Part shown: positions 20,620-32,307 of the stretch, piece by piece | Numbering within the stretch: the stretch's first letter is position 1 | Layout of the letters: every line of letters begins with the position of its first letter | NCBI GenBank assembly: GCA_963920765.1 | Contig: OY987242.1 | Coordinates: 15,400,002-15,464,001 of the forward strand | Origin: Ulota crispa | Taxonomy: Eukaryota > Streptophyta > Bryopsida > Orthotrichales > Orthotrichaceae | DNA: 64,000 nucleotides | Reading direction: 5' to 3' | Notes under the pieces: model-generated | Seen by the model: the letters and a program-made list of their open reading frames with translations, nothing else | Told to the model about the DNA's origin: nothing | The model's database searches: none | Translations under genes and position numbers: made by a program

Positions 20620-22145
20620 GTGGGACCAGATGGTTTTAAAAGGCCCCCTCCCCCCTCCCCCGGGATAGCTGATACAGTACGGCGACGTGACGGGAACCAG
20701 CTAGATTATGGCCTGATTCACACAGGTGCGACCCGCTTATAATAACGGAAGGTAGTCGCAGCGTGCGCGTGCCTCGTCGGTGTCGCCGCACCTTTCGTCG
20801 CGACCTCCGTTGCGACACGACTGCAGCGCATGCTCTCACTCGAGTCTCGAGAGATCCATCACTCCGAGTGGCACTGCAACAAGCCACAAGGTCCCTGCAT
20901 CGTGTAATGGTCGCGGGCATTGCGGCGTTACCAGAATTGTGCAGGATTCATCCCGGAGGTCGGGATCCCACCAGTTCGCCGGATCAGGTGCCTTGGATCC
21001 AGTCACCGACTTGGGACCCCTTGGGACTTGGGGAGTTGTGAGCCCACGCACTGCGCTGATCGTGCGGGGACGACGGCCAGCCAGTGCTCGCTCGCGCGGC
21101 AGTCTTTCGTCGCGACGCCACCCGCTGCGGGTTCGTGGGGTGCTAATTTTGGAGGGCGGGCGTAAAGTCGCGGCCACCAGGCCCCGCTCATAGCGCAGGC
21201 AGCCGTTGGGACTTGGGAGAGAGAGCCAGAGAGGATAGATAGGGGCAAGCCTGTAGCTTGCTGGAGGCTGGCCTTGACTCTTGGAGCGTAGACCGACTCC
21301 ATCATTAGCCAAGGTGCAGGGATCGTTGCTGTCGTGGCCTTGGAGCGAAGTTATTTCCGGGCGGAATTCTCGTTCATGGTGGAGAGCTTTTCACGTCGCT
21401 CTGAAGTCCGGTTGTCGCCACAACGTCGAGTTTCGATCGCAAGGTTGCGTTTTGCAGTGTTTTGAGTGTCGTATTTGCGTGTTGTGCTGGGGTCTGGACT
21501 GGAGATCTTTCTGTTTCTCTCCATCGATTGTTGTCCACAACTTCTTCCCTCTAAAAAGCAAAACAATCGAGTGGGGGAGGAGGGTTAAACCCGCCGATTG
21601 AGCCACTTGTGACTGTCTACGGCGGCGTGTTGACTGTCCCGAGAGCTCCGCGAAATCCCTTGCTCGAGGGAGTCGAGGGGGTTCTCAATCAGCAATCCTT
21701 AGCTTGTGGGCGATCTCGGCATTTTGCGTTTTGCGTCCTCCTTCGTTTCGGCAGCATTTCATCGGTGAGCCTTAGTAGCTGTAGAGTCTATTACCCTCGA
21801 GGAAGAGAGGCCTCGATACAGTCACGGTTGTTGCAAATTGTCGCGCTGCGATTTTCTCGCCTCTCTCCCCGTTGTGTTTTAGTATTTAGTTCGCCAAGGT
21901 TTCCATAGCCACATTCGCTGATTTCCATTGCCACATTCGCTGAGTTCCATCGTTGTTGGTTTCAGGGGAGATCTGCATGTGAATTCTGGAAGAGGACGGA
22001 AAGGATGGGCTTGAACACGGCAATGTCGTGTCGACGAGCTATGGTCAGTCAAGTCAATTGCTAAACCTAAGAAGACTCTCAAGGCCATATTGCATTTTTT
22101 CTGATCACCGGCACTCATTTAGCGGTTGGCGTTGCGTCTGGTCAA
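20620..22145 (+). promoter_or_regulatory. GC-rich upstream region / probable 5' leader of the MIZ1-like gene
   Basis: Base composition shifts sharply from AT-rich to CG-dinucleotide-rich at about 20640 and stays so into the coding exon. Many overlapping ORFs are open on both strands because of the GC content, and none shows a recognisable domain. The region probably holds promoter plus a long 5' UTR. A pyrimidine-rich stretch with TTTCAG near 21960-21965 could be an acceptor of a leader intron. I did not find a clear TATA box. Confidence 0.55.
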
Positions 22146-22977
22146 ATGGGGAAGAGCTTCGTGGACAGTAGAAAGGTGACGAGCAGCGTGAACGGGAAGT
22201 CGATGCTGGTGCCTGCTGAAAAGCGAATCCCCAAGCCCAAGAAGGTCTCCTCCCTGCTGCGCGCATTCTTCCACCTCTTGCCGCACCCCCTTTTCTCGTG
22301 CCGCGGCTCCGACCCGAGCCTCGACAATCATCTGCAACCAAGCAGCTGTGTCATTGGTACGCTTGGCGACTTTTCCAATGCCATAGCACCAGGGGTTTGT
22401 CTTCCTAAGTACACAGCAGTATGACACATACCTGAACAAAAATCTTGAGACAATATTGCTTCATTGCGTGAGAGGGCCGTGGGATTGACCGGCGGGGGAT
22501 TTTTGTGCAGGGACGTTATACGGGCAACGAAAGGGACACGTGTTTCTAGCGATTCAAGACGACCCCAAGTGTTTTCCGCTGTTCATTTTGGAGCTGGCAA
22601 CGCCGACGAGCTCGCTGGTGAAGGAGATGGCGTCGGGGCTGGTGCGAATCGCGCTGGAGTGCGAGAAGACGGCGGGCGAGGGAAAGCTGCTGCTGCAGGA
22701 GTCGACGTGGTCGATGTTCTGCAACGGACGCAAGACGGGGTACGCGACGCGGAGAGAGTGCACGGAGATCGACCGCCACATCCTGACGCTGGTGCAGGCG
22801 GTGTCCATGGGCGCCGGCGTGCTGCCCATGGCCAACGAAGGCTTCGAAGGCGAGCTCATGTACATGCGCGCTCGCTTCGAGCGCGTCATCGCGTCCGCCG
22901 ATTCCGAGTCCTTCTATATGATGAACCCCGACGGCAGCGAAGGCCCCGAGCTCAGCATTTTCCTCATGCGGGCTTGA
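22146..22977 (+). CDS. MIZU-KUSSEI1-like protein (DUF617), two exons, 225 aa
   Basis: Exon 1 is 22146-22356 and exon 2 is 22511-22977, with a GT-AG intron at 22357-22510 in phase 1. The spliced junction restores the family motif (C)VIGTLYGQRKGHVFLAIQDDP. The N-terminal ~65 residues are basic and poorly conserved. The DUF617 domain runs from about residue 68 to the end and shows the family signatures LELATPTSSLVKEMASGLVR, CNGRKTGYATRRE, GELMYMRARFERV and FYMMNPDGSEGPELSIFL. Arabidopsis MIZ1 is needed for root hydrotropism and is associated with the endoplasmic reticulum. The function of this plant's copy is unknown. Flowering-plant members are usually intronless, so the intron is notable. The start is the first in-frame ATG that gives a family-like length. 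Confidence 0.92.
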
Positions 22978-23112
22978 TCCCCCCTGAGCTCCTGCATGTG
23001 ACGTGTACCATAATGTTCCCACCCTAGAACTCTCGGCATTTTCTTTCTTTACATTCGGGACAACATCAGAGTATCCCTTGTTTCACAAATCCATAGAACC
23101 AGTTTTCTCTTC

Positions 23113-23660
23113 AAAGCTCTTGCTACTTTTGGGAGTCTTGCGGCTCTTGGGAGTCTTCTTAGGAGTCTTGTGGCTCTTGAAACTCTTGGGAATCTTGCGG
23201 CTCTTGCTACTTTTGGGAGTTTTGCAAGTCTTGCGGCTCTTGCTACCTTGGGAGTTTTGCAGCTATTGCAGCTCTTGCAAGTTTTGTGGCTCTTGCTACT
23301 CTTGCAAGTTTTGTGGCTCTTGCTACTCTTGGGAGTCTTGCGGCTCTTGCTACTCTTGGGAGTCTTGCGGCTCTTGCAGCTCTTGCAAGTTTTGGGGCTC
23401 TTGCTACTCTTGCAAATCTTGTAGCTATTGCTACTCTTGGGAGTCTTGCGACTCTTGCTACTCTTGGGAGTCTTGCGGCTCTTGCTACTCTTGGGAGTCT
23501 TGCCGCTATTGCAGCTCTTGCACGTTTTGTGGCTCCTTCTGGCTCTTGCTGCTCTTGCTATTCTTGCGAGTCTTGTGGCTCTTGCGGCTACTGCTAGTCT
23601 TGCAGGTGTTGGGGGTCTTGCTACTCTTGCTACCTTGGCTCTGTTGTGCTTGCTGGTTCC
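23113..23660. repeat. Minisatellite downstream of the MIZ1-like gene
   Basis: About 550 bp of imperfect tandem repeats built from GGCTCTTGCTACTCTTGGGA and AGTCTTGC-type modules with a period of roughly 24-27 bp. The array begins about 135 bp after the stop codon, so it may be transcribed in the 3' UTR. All forward frames and one reverse frame stay open because the unit lacks stops. The plus-strand ORF encodes a leucine-rich repeat artefact. The reverse strand reads K-T-P-K-S-S-K-S-R repeats but has no ATG at its start. Confidence 0.85.
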
Positions 23661-23683
23661 AGTTTTGCCATGATCCTGTATGA

Positions 23684-24120
23684 CGACTGCGGCTCTTCTA
23701 TGGTTGAGTTCTTGAGTTCAAGCTTGGGCTTCACAATGCACAACGATTTCAGCTTTTCTTCCTGGATGTGTACATTCTAGGTTCTAGACAGAAGCGTGAG
23801 GATGGTCGAGTTTTTCTCTCGTTTTTTTCACCATAATTTTCTTTCGTTTGCAGCGGAGTTAGTTGCTAGATTTGTTGATACGTGAGCTGTTTTTTTAGCC
23901 CTGCTTTGCCTCTCTACATGTACAGTACATTAAATTGGGAGTTCCCGGTTAGGGAAGACGAACTTGGCTCTGATGCTCTGCAACTTGGAAGCCGTTTCCA
24001 GTTTGGAAATTTCTGTGATTGTGTTGTGGTTTGTGTTTGGCTCTGTCACTAGTTTGTATTGAATCTTTTGTTGTTTCATACGTGTTGAAGAAAACAAGCA
24101 ACCACGCTTGCCTTTACGTG
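23684..24120. other. Downstream flank, no gene recognised
   Basis: Moderate GC sequence, possibly the end of the MIZ1-like transcript or of a decayed neighbour. No domain and no repeat boundary seen. Confidence 0.35.
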
Positions 24121-24129
24121 TTGAAAGAA

Positions 24130-24440
24130 AACAAAATTTCATGGATACCCCTGAAGTTTGAATCTTTTCACATGTACCCCTGGTTTTTCATAAATATCAC
24201 AAATACCCTTGGACCAAAAATTTAGGCGTTTGTTTTGTATTACATTGTCACTTCATTTTTCTTTTGTGGGCACACTACTTCTTTCATGTTATGCATGCGC
24301 ACTAAGGAAGAAGGGAAGTGGCATACACAACAAAGTAAATGTCTAATTTTTTTGGTCTAAGGGTATTTGTGATAATTCTGAAAATGCAGGAGTATATGTG
24401 AAAATATTGTAAACTTCAAGGGTATCCATGAAATTTTCCC
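24130..24440. mobile_element. Mutator-like foldback MITE (GGGAAAATTTCATGG family), 311 bp
   Basis: A perfect 9-bp direct repeat TTGAAAGAA flanks it (24121-24129, 24441-24449). The arms read AAAATTTCATGGATACCCCT on the left and the inverted GGGTATCCATGAAATTTTCCC on the right. The interior CCTTGGACCAAAAATTTAGGC parallels the other copies. The first three terminal bases on the left have changed. It is non-coding: the ORFs at 23930-24557 cross its ends. Confidence 0.85.
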
Positions 24441-24449
24441 TTGAAAGAA

Positions 24450-26814
24450 ACAAGCAAGTTGAGAGGCTTTGTCCTTATAACATTGGTTTGTTTTTTGAGT
24501 AAGGTATCTACTCAAACTTTTTTGGGATAGCTTCTCTTGATGCAAAGTCTTCTCCAATGAGGTCTAAAATGATTAGAAAATATGAAATTGTAGCTTGTTA
24601 CTGAACTGCAACAAAGAAAATAGTGAGTATTGAAATACCCAATTGTATGCACTTCACTTGGTGAGCCTCAAGATGCACTGTCAAAATGTCTTTTCACCAA
24701 TTAGAATATGCAAATGACCACTGCATGGACTTGTATTTCTACTAATTGTGTTGCTTTTGTGTCTTTCAACTAAAATCTTCTAGTTGCCAATGTTCTATGG
24801 TGTTTTCTCTACCCCAAAGTTCTCAATTTTGTTATTATATTACCATAAAGTAGCTTATTTATAACATGTGCTAGTGTGTTGTTGGGTGAGAAGAGTCTAT
24901 GTGAGATGTTGTGGATGAGAGTGGGCTTTTTTCCATAGCAAACTAGTTTTTGTAGCATCTCTTGCATGCGCTCTTTGAATTGGTCATGTGTTTGTCTTGG
25001 TTCACAATTTGTTTTGGGCTTAGAACTAGCATTTCATGCACTTTCATGATGAGGTTTTCTATACCTTTATAGCCTTGTATCCAAGGATCACTTTACAATT
25101 TACATTGAGAATCAAAATTAGGAAAACTCAAATACTAAGCAATCCTAGCAACATAGAGCAAAACATTGATTCTAAGAGCTTTATGTTAGGAGTTGGGCCC
25201 AAAGTATGTGAAAACGACTTGTGCTAACATATCACCATTTTTTGGCACTAAATTCTTCTAGCCTAACAAAATAATTTAACCAAATTTATCAAATCAAACT
25301 TTCATTGTCATACCAAGGTATGCCTTGATAACCACATATTATTTTTGAAGTATTCTTATTGCCAATCTCTCTTTTATTTCCTTCTCCTCCCAACCTTCTG
25401 CACTTCTTTCCTCATGCATGCTTTTTTTTGTGCTAAGGGTGTTACTGAATGCTCTAAGAGCATTTTTTTAGTTACATTCACTTGCTTCATTTTGCATTGT
25501 TTAGAAGTTCCAACTTCTTTTTGCAATCTTCAAATTGGATTCATTACTGGTCCCAAAACCTTTCATCTTGGAGTGAGGCCAATACAAGCAATTGTATTTT
25601 TATGTCCTTTGGGTTCAATATAGAATTTTCTTTTTTTTCGACCCAAACTTTTCAGGTTCTCAAATCCTAGTATAAAGTAGCCCTGGATGGTGACCTTTAT
25701 GGAATGAATGTGATGTGTATGAAAAAGCCAAGAAAAATTGCAGGGACAACATTAATACAACCAAAGGAGTACAATTGATATCTGATATACGTGTACTTTA
25801 GTCAGTTGAATAATACTTTGTACCTCTTAACTTGCCTTGAATACATTCATATATTTTAAAAATTTGCTTTGAAGGAATTCCCTAAAATCTTAGTATCTTC
25901 TCAAATACACCTAAACGTTTTAAAGATTACTAGCAAAAGCCGCATAAGTACTTTGAAAGCGCTACTGGAAGATTTCAAGCAATCATATAAGGTGTTGAAA
26001 AAGCTGCATAAAATACTATATTGACATACGTAAGTACGTAAGGAGATTTGAATTTTTATTAAACTGTCACAAAAGAATTTCACAACCTCATGTCCAAATT
26101 TTGTATTCTGAAAACACCATAAAACAAACTAAGCTTATATGACAATCGTACACTTTCACCAAAACCATACGGCTGAGATTGAAAATTCAAATAAAGATGT
26201 TGTAGAATGTACAAGCACAGAGTCCGGCAATATTCCAATTGGAGACTGAACACAGACAGGGAGGGCAGCTTTGTGAGACTCACCTACCCCAAGGGCCTAT
26301 AAAAGGGCCGTGGAGCTCTCTTGTCCAATGTGCGGGAAAAAATGGCAGCTACTGTAGTTCAAAGGTAGCCGGTGGTGTTGAGAAAAAAATCGGTTGCATT
26401 TTGAGGTTATCTGCAAAAGAATTGGTTATATTTTACTTTAAAATCTAAATATAGTATATTATAGTGTACATATAGGAACATATTTGACTCAATTTGACAA
26501 AAAAATTGATTGAATATAGAAAATGCTGGATTTTAGCTGGTGAAATCCAAAAAGATCCCAAACAATGCTCTCAAGTGTCTTAGCATGAAGGAGCCAAACT
26601 TCTCTAATGTACCAATTGACTTATGTAGTAGCTAGTAAAGCTTCTTTCCATTCCTCATTTCTTCTCTCCGCACGAGGGACAACCCAGCGCCTGAAGAAGA
26701 ATAAAAAGGAAGAAACTCCACGTATTTCCAACACACAATATCCTTTTATAATGGCAATCACAAAAGGTGTTCTTTGCCAAGCCAGAGTAGTACTATAGTG
26801 ATTATCTAACCACC
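24450..26814. other. AT-rich intergenic region, no gene recognised
   Basis: ORFs of 60-92 codons occur but none shows a conserved domain or plausible splice partner. At about 24640-24730 a weak resemblance to Ty1/copia-type C-terminal wording (a histidine/leucine-rich, SKTEY-like context) is too decayed to call. Nothing else is supported. Confidence 0.4.
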
Positions 26815-26818
26815 TTAA

Positions 26819-27222
26819 CCCATTAAGGACTGGTCGACCAGTTCCTGATCGATTCTGATTATTTTCAGTTTGTTGAGAGAGCATGTTAAGGAATTTGATG
26901 ATGTGGTAAAGGGGATGGGTCTGAGGAATTGGAAAGTGAAGAGTTTAGGACAATAATCATGCTAATCTGAGGTGGCATGTGGCCAGAGGGATGAAAAAAC
27001 TAAAAGAGTACCTGCTGAAAATACACCAATCAATGCAAAAAGATGGCCATAACAACTAAAGAGTGGGCATAATTCATGATGCATAACACTAAATGCTGCA
27101 AGGTACTTTCATCTATACGGTCAAATCTGTGATAGGCATCCGTATTCAATAACCCTAAAATGTCCCCCAAATGGAAATACAAAGGATTGCCCACCCCAGA
27201 ATTGACCATGATTGTTAAAGGG
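26819..27222. mobile_element. TTAA-bounded element, 404 bp, diverged
   Basis: Flanked by TTAA at 26815-26818 and 27223-27226. The ends are CCCATTAAGGACTGG and, on the opposite strand, CCCTTTAACAATCATGG, so only the first bases correspond. It contains a short palindrome GGTCGACC near the left end. It heads a three-unit TTAA chain. Confidence 0.5.
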
Positions 27223-27226
27223 TTAA

Positions 27227-27591
27227 CCCCTAAACGTCACATTAGGCATTGTGATTTCTCCTTTACAACATCTCTACAGTATTCTAGAGTGGTATAGCAA
27301 GTGCCTACCAATTATTATATTGTTTCCAAAAGTTGCAAAAGTCAATCTTGCATGTTGCCCTCACTCAAAGTGCAAGAAGGGCAACATGGGACCTAACACC
27401 ATGTTTGTGAGTTTTCTTACAATTTGGGTAACCCAAAAAAAATGAGTGCATTTGATGAGGTTTTTTTCTACCTTTGATGATGAACCATGTGTGTATGATC
27501 ACTTTTAAGTAAAACATATGAAAAACCACTTTTTTCCAACCTATAGAGTATTTTTTGTTATCCAAAGGCTGAAATACCTCCTCTTTGGCAT
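27227..27591 (+). mobile_element. TTAA-type element, 365 bp
   Basis: Starts CCCCTAAACGTCACATTAGG after TTAA (27223-27226), and TTAA lies at 27592-27595. The interior parallels 28361-28714, for example TTTCCAAAAGTTGCAAAAGT followed by TGTTGCCCTCA. The right terminus is poorly preserved. It is non-coding. Confidence 0.65.
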
Positions 27592-27595
27592 TTAA

Positions 27596-27666
27596 CCCCT
27601 CATTTCCTAAGCAGATAGAACTGTGCTCATTTCTTATGTATTCTGAGATCCGCTAGCAATGAGGGG
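27596..27666. mobile_element. Very small TTAA-bounded unit, 71 bp
   Basis: It reads CCCCTCATTTCC at the left and GCAATGAGGGG at the right, with inverted ends CCCCTCATT. TTAA lies on both sides (27592-27595, 27667-27670). It may be a solo remnant with most of the interior deleted, or the two ends may come from a decayed larger element. Confidence 0.5.
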
Positions 27667-27669
27667 TTA

Positions 27670-27986
27670 AGAGCATCTCCACTGGTTTGGGCTCTTTTAA
27701 AGTTTTTCATTTGTTTTGGAAGGCCCTCAAGCTCCTTGATTTCCACCCATGCTCTTCAAAAAGGTGACCTCGCAATTCAATATGCCCCATGTAAACAATC
27801 ATCTGACTACTTATCAAGGAAAGTCTAGAATAAAGTTCACTAAACTTAGGATGAATAGTGATGAATAATGTCTTGAAGGGCCCTTGCTAGAAATGGTAAC
27901 ACAATGTCTTGAGAGGGTTTTGAGAGGGCCCATAACACTTTCCATCCACTTTGAGTGTGTTTGAGTCACCAGTGGAGATGTTCTAA
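27670..27986. mobile_element. MITE with GAGCATCTCCACTGGT ends, about 317 bp
   Basis: The left end AAGAGCATCTCCACTGGT and the right end, on the opposite strand, TAGAACATCTCCACTGGT match at about 16 of 18 bases. It is of the same terminal type as 14598-15214. It begins immediately at the TTAA that closes the previous unit. The minus-strand ORF at 27814-28164 crosses the boundary and is not credible. Confidence 0.65.
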
Positions 27987-28360
27987 AGGTTGATGTTAAA
28001 ATTTGCCATTGAGTACCGCTAGAGTCCTTGCTTGAACTCCACACGATGCACATGTTTGTGATAAAGTACACACTTTGCCACCATGTGGTCATGTTGTAGA
28101 CACTAGATACTAGACTTTGAATGTCTCCTAACACATTGAACGCTCTATGTTGCGCTCGTCTCACCTACTACAAAGGGCTTTCAATGCCCTAGACTCTAAA
28201 CTCCCAACCAAAAAGTGAAAACTCTAAGGAAAACAACGCACTTGACAATCTTGGAGTGTCTTTGCAAATCAAACCTTGCAACAAATGACTCTTTGAATTG
28301 CGGTTGCAATGCTTTCTTGGTTTTAAACACACTATAATTTAAAGGTGCAAGGAAGTTTAA

Positions 28361-28714
28361 CCCCTCAATGCCAAGCTGGTGAGACTGCCCCTCTACAGTT
28401 GATCTAAAATGGTATGGTAAGTACCCATTCATTATATTACTATTTCCAAAAGTTGCAAAAGTGAACAATATATGTTGCCCTCATAAAATTTACAAGACGA
28501 GCAATATGAGACCTACCACTATGTCTTTGAATCTTCTCATAATTTGGGCTACTCAAAAAAGTGTATACATTAAGTGAGGGTGTTTTTTACCTTCCATGAT
28601 AGACCATGTCTTCATGATTGCTTGTATAAAGAATCAAACAAAAATCAAATTCTATCCATCATTCAGAGTGTTTTCTTCAAGCTGACATTTCCCGTCCGCC
28701 TTATTGTTTAAGGG
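28361..28714 (+). mobile_element. TTAA-type element, 354 bp
   Basis: Starts CCCCTCAATGCCAAGC after TTAA (28357-28360) and ends TTGTTTAAGGG before ATAA (28715-28718). The interior is similar to 27227-27591 over most of its length. It is non-coding. Confidence 0.65.
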
Positions 28715-28718
28715 ATAA

Positions 28719-29279
28719 TTTGAATAGTCACCTCTTTTAGTGCCCAAAAATGGATTTAGGAAGTTAGGAGGTTTAAAAGTTTGGTGGATTTTCTCAATCA
28801 ATTTCATTTTTCTTTCTTCTTGTTTTACAAGAGAAGAATCTTGCTTCGTCAAGATGGTTTCAAGGCTTGTATTTTCTCTTTTTTCTTGATTTCTGAGGTA
28901 CAAAGAGCTCATGCTTGCAGTTTTGTACACCCAGCTAGGCAAACAGAAACTTTTTGGTCTTCTTATGAAAAAAGTTTTAGTTTTCCTTCCAAAAATATAT
29001 GGAGAAAATCATGTTTTCTCCTAGGTTTGAAACCCCATATCAATTTATGGAACATGTTGATCTCAATTGTGCAACCTGTGTTTTTTGACGTTGGAGAAAA
29101 ACATGAGAATTCATGTTTTACTACTAGGTCACATTTGGAAATTTTGATATCATACCAGGATGTATACACCTTGAATAACGTTATAGAAGGTGACAGAAGA
29201 TAAGATTGACCAACTGCAAAGTAGGGGCAAGCTTTTTCTTTTTGACATTGGCTTACATATATTAGAGGTTGCACATCCT
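28719..29279. other. AT-rich spacer with a dispersed repeat
   Basis: No gene is recognised. The 140-codon ORF at 28781-29203 shows no domain. A segment around 29190-29265 (AGATAAGATTGACCAACTGC, then GTAGGGGCAAG) recurs at about 52420-52500, so this is a dispersed repeat. Confidence 0.4.
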
Positions 29280-29282
29280 TAG

Positions 29283-29582
29283 AATGCATTATTTGTTAAT
29301 TTGGGAAAAAGCGTATAAAGTGGGATTTCTGGTTTTTTTCAAAGAATGCCATGTTCATTGAATTGGGAATTTGTTGACTGTTTTTCAAAGAAACAAGATC
29401 TATATCATTCAGAAATACGCTCTTTTTGGACAAAAAGTTCATTAGCTTCTAAAATTTTGGACAAAAGTTCATTAACTAGGTTTTAGGTGACCTCCTTAAT
29501 TTAAATTAAGGTGGCAATTTTGGATTAAGGTGAGGTACAAAATGGTACCCATTGTTTTCCCAAATTAATGAATAACACAATC
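29283..29582. mobile_element. MITE, TTAATTTGGGAAAAA family, 300 bp
   Basis: The left end is AATGCATTATTTGTTAATTT and the right end, on the opposite strand, reads TTGTGTTATTCATTAATTTG. TAG-like flanks occur (29280-29282; 29583-29585). The interior includes AGGTGAGGTACAAAATGGTACC, as in the other copies. Confidence 0.65.
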
Positions 29583-30020
29583 TAGGACCTACATACGAGT
29601 ATCTTGAGCCCAAGAATGACCTTTCAAACATGATATCAAATAAAATAAACAAAGGAGAAACAAAAATAAGAAAACTATTATACTTAAATACCTACATCAT
29701 AAATTTGTAGTAAAAATAATTATGTGAGAATTACTTATATTCAATACATAGTTCATTTTTGATAGGATATATATTGAAATTCGGACTCATATATTTTATC
29801 AACAAGCAACTACGCTTTGATAGGCTCTACCCCTTTATCAATGGCTGGCTTTTCAAACAAGGTACCTACTCAAACTTCCTCATCATAGCTTCTATGAATG
29901 CAAAGTCTTTGCCCTTGTAATTTTAAACTCAAAAACATAAATAAAAAAATGATAAGTCAAAATATATGCATATGATTGAAGGCTTATGATTTACAATGTT
30001 TGTTCAAAGATCATTATTAA

Positions 30021-30931
30021 ACCCTAAATGCCCAAGGCACCACATTTTGGTATTCAAAACTTTTTAGGAAACTTTGAAACCTTGTTGAGTGCACAAAACT
30101 TATTGTTTTAAGGTTTTTTTTGGAAAAGATAGGTGCTAAAGTTAGCTTCACCATTTAAATTTAATTTCCTCCATATCTTATTCCATTTGTTTTTGGTGGA
30201 AGGTTAATTGCAAGCATACATTTTGTGTCTTGAAAATTGTCATGAATAGTGTTGTGAATAGTGTCATATAGCCTATGAGAAGCAGATACATTGAAAATAT
30301 GGGCATCAAGTTGAGCAAAAGATGAAGATTTCCCTTGGGCACTCCCTTAGGCAGTAAGGGCCTTTTTACTAAATTTTTTGACATTTAACAAAATCCAAAA
30401 GTGCTTTTGGACTAATTTCACTAGGAATGTCTTTGTTATAAAAATTTGAATTCTTTCTCCGTTGAATTTTCTTTCATTCATAATGATTTTTGGTCAATAA
30501 TCAAAACTCAAAAACTTCTTTGTATTTGATGATTGTGCTTTGACACTTGAGTTGCAAGCTCATTTGTGAAACTGAGGTCATGGATTTGGAATGGGGGCCA
30601 TTGGTTTTCAAGTAACAACATTAAACACTAAAGCATACTAGGTGGTTGTATCCCTATTTTGAATCCAAAAGTTACCAATTTGCATTAGAAGTTGAAGGCA
30701 GCCCCTAAAAAAGCAAAATACTCCATACTCATCCACATTCAATCACAAATATCTTAAAATCTGTGTGACCATTTTGGATTCTTTTTGGGTAGTGCCATCT
30801 AAAAACCTTGAAATTCAAAATTCAAAGGTTACAATTTTATTTTGACGTTTAATAATGATCTTACAAGGACAATTCAAAAAACTTCAAAACTGTCTTCTGA
30901 AAACGAGAAAACACCCTTGGGCATTTGGGGG
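30021..30931. mobile_element. TTAA-type (piggyBac-like) element, 911 bp
   Basis: TTAA flanks both sides (30017-30020, 30932-30935). The ends are ACCCTAAATGCCCAAGGCAC and, on the opposite strand, CCCCCAAATGCCCAAGGGTG, giving a 15-16 bp inverted repeat. The interior is non-coding and unlike the 47277-type elements. A minus-strand ORF (30178-30384) has no domain. Confidence 0.7.
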
Positions 30932-30935
30932 TTAA

Positions 30936-31452
30936 ATTATTCTTCTGAGTTCCACTTTAGATGTTAGAATTTCCTAAGGGCATTGAGGGATAAAATTAGT
31001 AAATCTCATCCACCACCAAGGATGCTTTTAGTAAGATTTTGAATAAACAAACATCCCAGTCATCACTTAGGCTTCATATGGATAACTCTAATATTTTCAA
31101 AGGCTTGATGTTAATGATGACCTGGACAACATGCATGCCAGCGCAACAGTGGTGGATGGATGAGGTTGCCACTGCTGAAGGATTGTTTCTATATAATTAT
31201 ATCCATTGGTCGAGTGACACGTACTCCTGCAATGCATACAGGTAAAATAAATAAGTAAAGAATCAGTTCATTTGGGCATGTGCATCCATCAAATCAGTTA
31301 ATATTAGCAAGTTTCAAAGTACTGGTGAACCCGAATCATGTTCTTTGCAGTGTCTGGGGCGAATTGAGATTTGAGCTTCTTCGGTAAAAATCCAATATTT
31401 CTCATTTTCAACTGGTTTTTATAGATTGTGTATCGGATGTTGCCTATGTACT
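30936..31452. other. Spacer, no gene recognised
   Basis: The plus-strand ORF at 31039-31245 is unremarkable. Nothing else is seen. Confidence 0.35.
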
Positions 31453-32006
31453 TGTACAGTACCCTAAAGAAAGAGTACATAAGTCTTTCTTATGGGATTC
31501 AAAGAAGTTTGTAGTGTAAATATATTAGTTTTTGGCAAAATAAATATACAATCATGTTTAAAGGTACAAATTTAGTCACAATGTATGAGTCAAATAACAA
31601 AAATTAACTTTCATGAAGAAATTTATATTTTACTAAATTTGGTCATGATCATCCTAACATTAAAATCTCTATAGAAGGAATTTTGAAACTTTTTGGAAAT
31701 GTTTGTTTGCAAGAAAGATGTGTGTATGGATGTCTCCTACATATCCATGCAATCAAATCTCAAAAATTCATCACCAATGTTTTTTAATCAACTTTCTTGT
31801 AAAAACATGATCTTGATACAAAACAATGTACCAAAAATAGGATTTTGGGTTTTAGTGACTAAAATTTGATATGCTTGATCATGATTGCATGAGGATCACA
31901 TACCTAAAATGTGAGAATAAAATGCCCATTATATTATCCATTGCACAAACTTCTTTGAATCCCATAAGAGGGACTTATGTAATCTTCCTTTCTGGTACCG
32001 TACAAT
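31453..32006. mobile_element. MITE with ~60-bp inverted ends, 554 bp
   Basis: The left end TTGTACAGTACCCTAAAG and the right end, on the opposite strand, TTGTACGGTACCAGAAAG continue in parallel through ATGGGATTCAAAGAAGTTTG. The inverted repeat is about 60 bp long. A clear target duplication was not found. It is non-coding. Confidence 0.7.
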
Positions 32007-32097
32007 AATTAGAACTTTTAAAAAAGGTAGCTAGTTTTAGCGGATTGGTTCAACTTTCAATCAGCTTTTTTTGACATTTTATTTGGCTTGACTTACG

Positions 32098-32307
32098 GTG
32101 CATGACACTTATAATCAGCAACTCCCAATTCAAGTGGTTGGCCTAAGGCTTTGTTAATAAAAAGTTATTAAAAAATTAAGTTTACTAAGATGAAGCTTAG
32201 GATTTGTCTCGCTTGGTAGTGGAATTACTTTTGAGCTAATGGGTATACATATTGTGCTTTAGTATTTCTTGTTTGACCAATAATTGTTGGTTATAAGTGT
32301 CATGCAC
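32098..32307. mobile_element. Small inverted-repeat element, 210 bp
   Basis: The left end GTGCATGACACTTATAATC is inverted at the right end (GGTTATAAGTGTCATGCAC). The match is about 17 of 19. It is non-coding and the target duplication is unclear. Confidence 0.55.

Noticed and set aside
20620-21900. Overlapping ORFs of 70-158 codons on both strands.
   Set aside because: They follow from high GC content. None shows a domain, and opposite-strand ORFs of similar length are equally open.
23003-23683. 226-codon ORF rich in leucine and cysteine.
   Set aside because: It is a reading of the minisatellite, and the other frames are open too. The composition is an artefact of the repeat unit.
24640-24730. 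Faint resemblance to a Ty1/copia polyprotein tail.
   Set aside because: Too short and too decayed to distinguish from chance. No LTRs or primer-binding site were seen.
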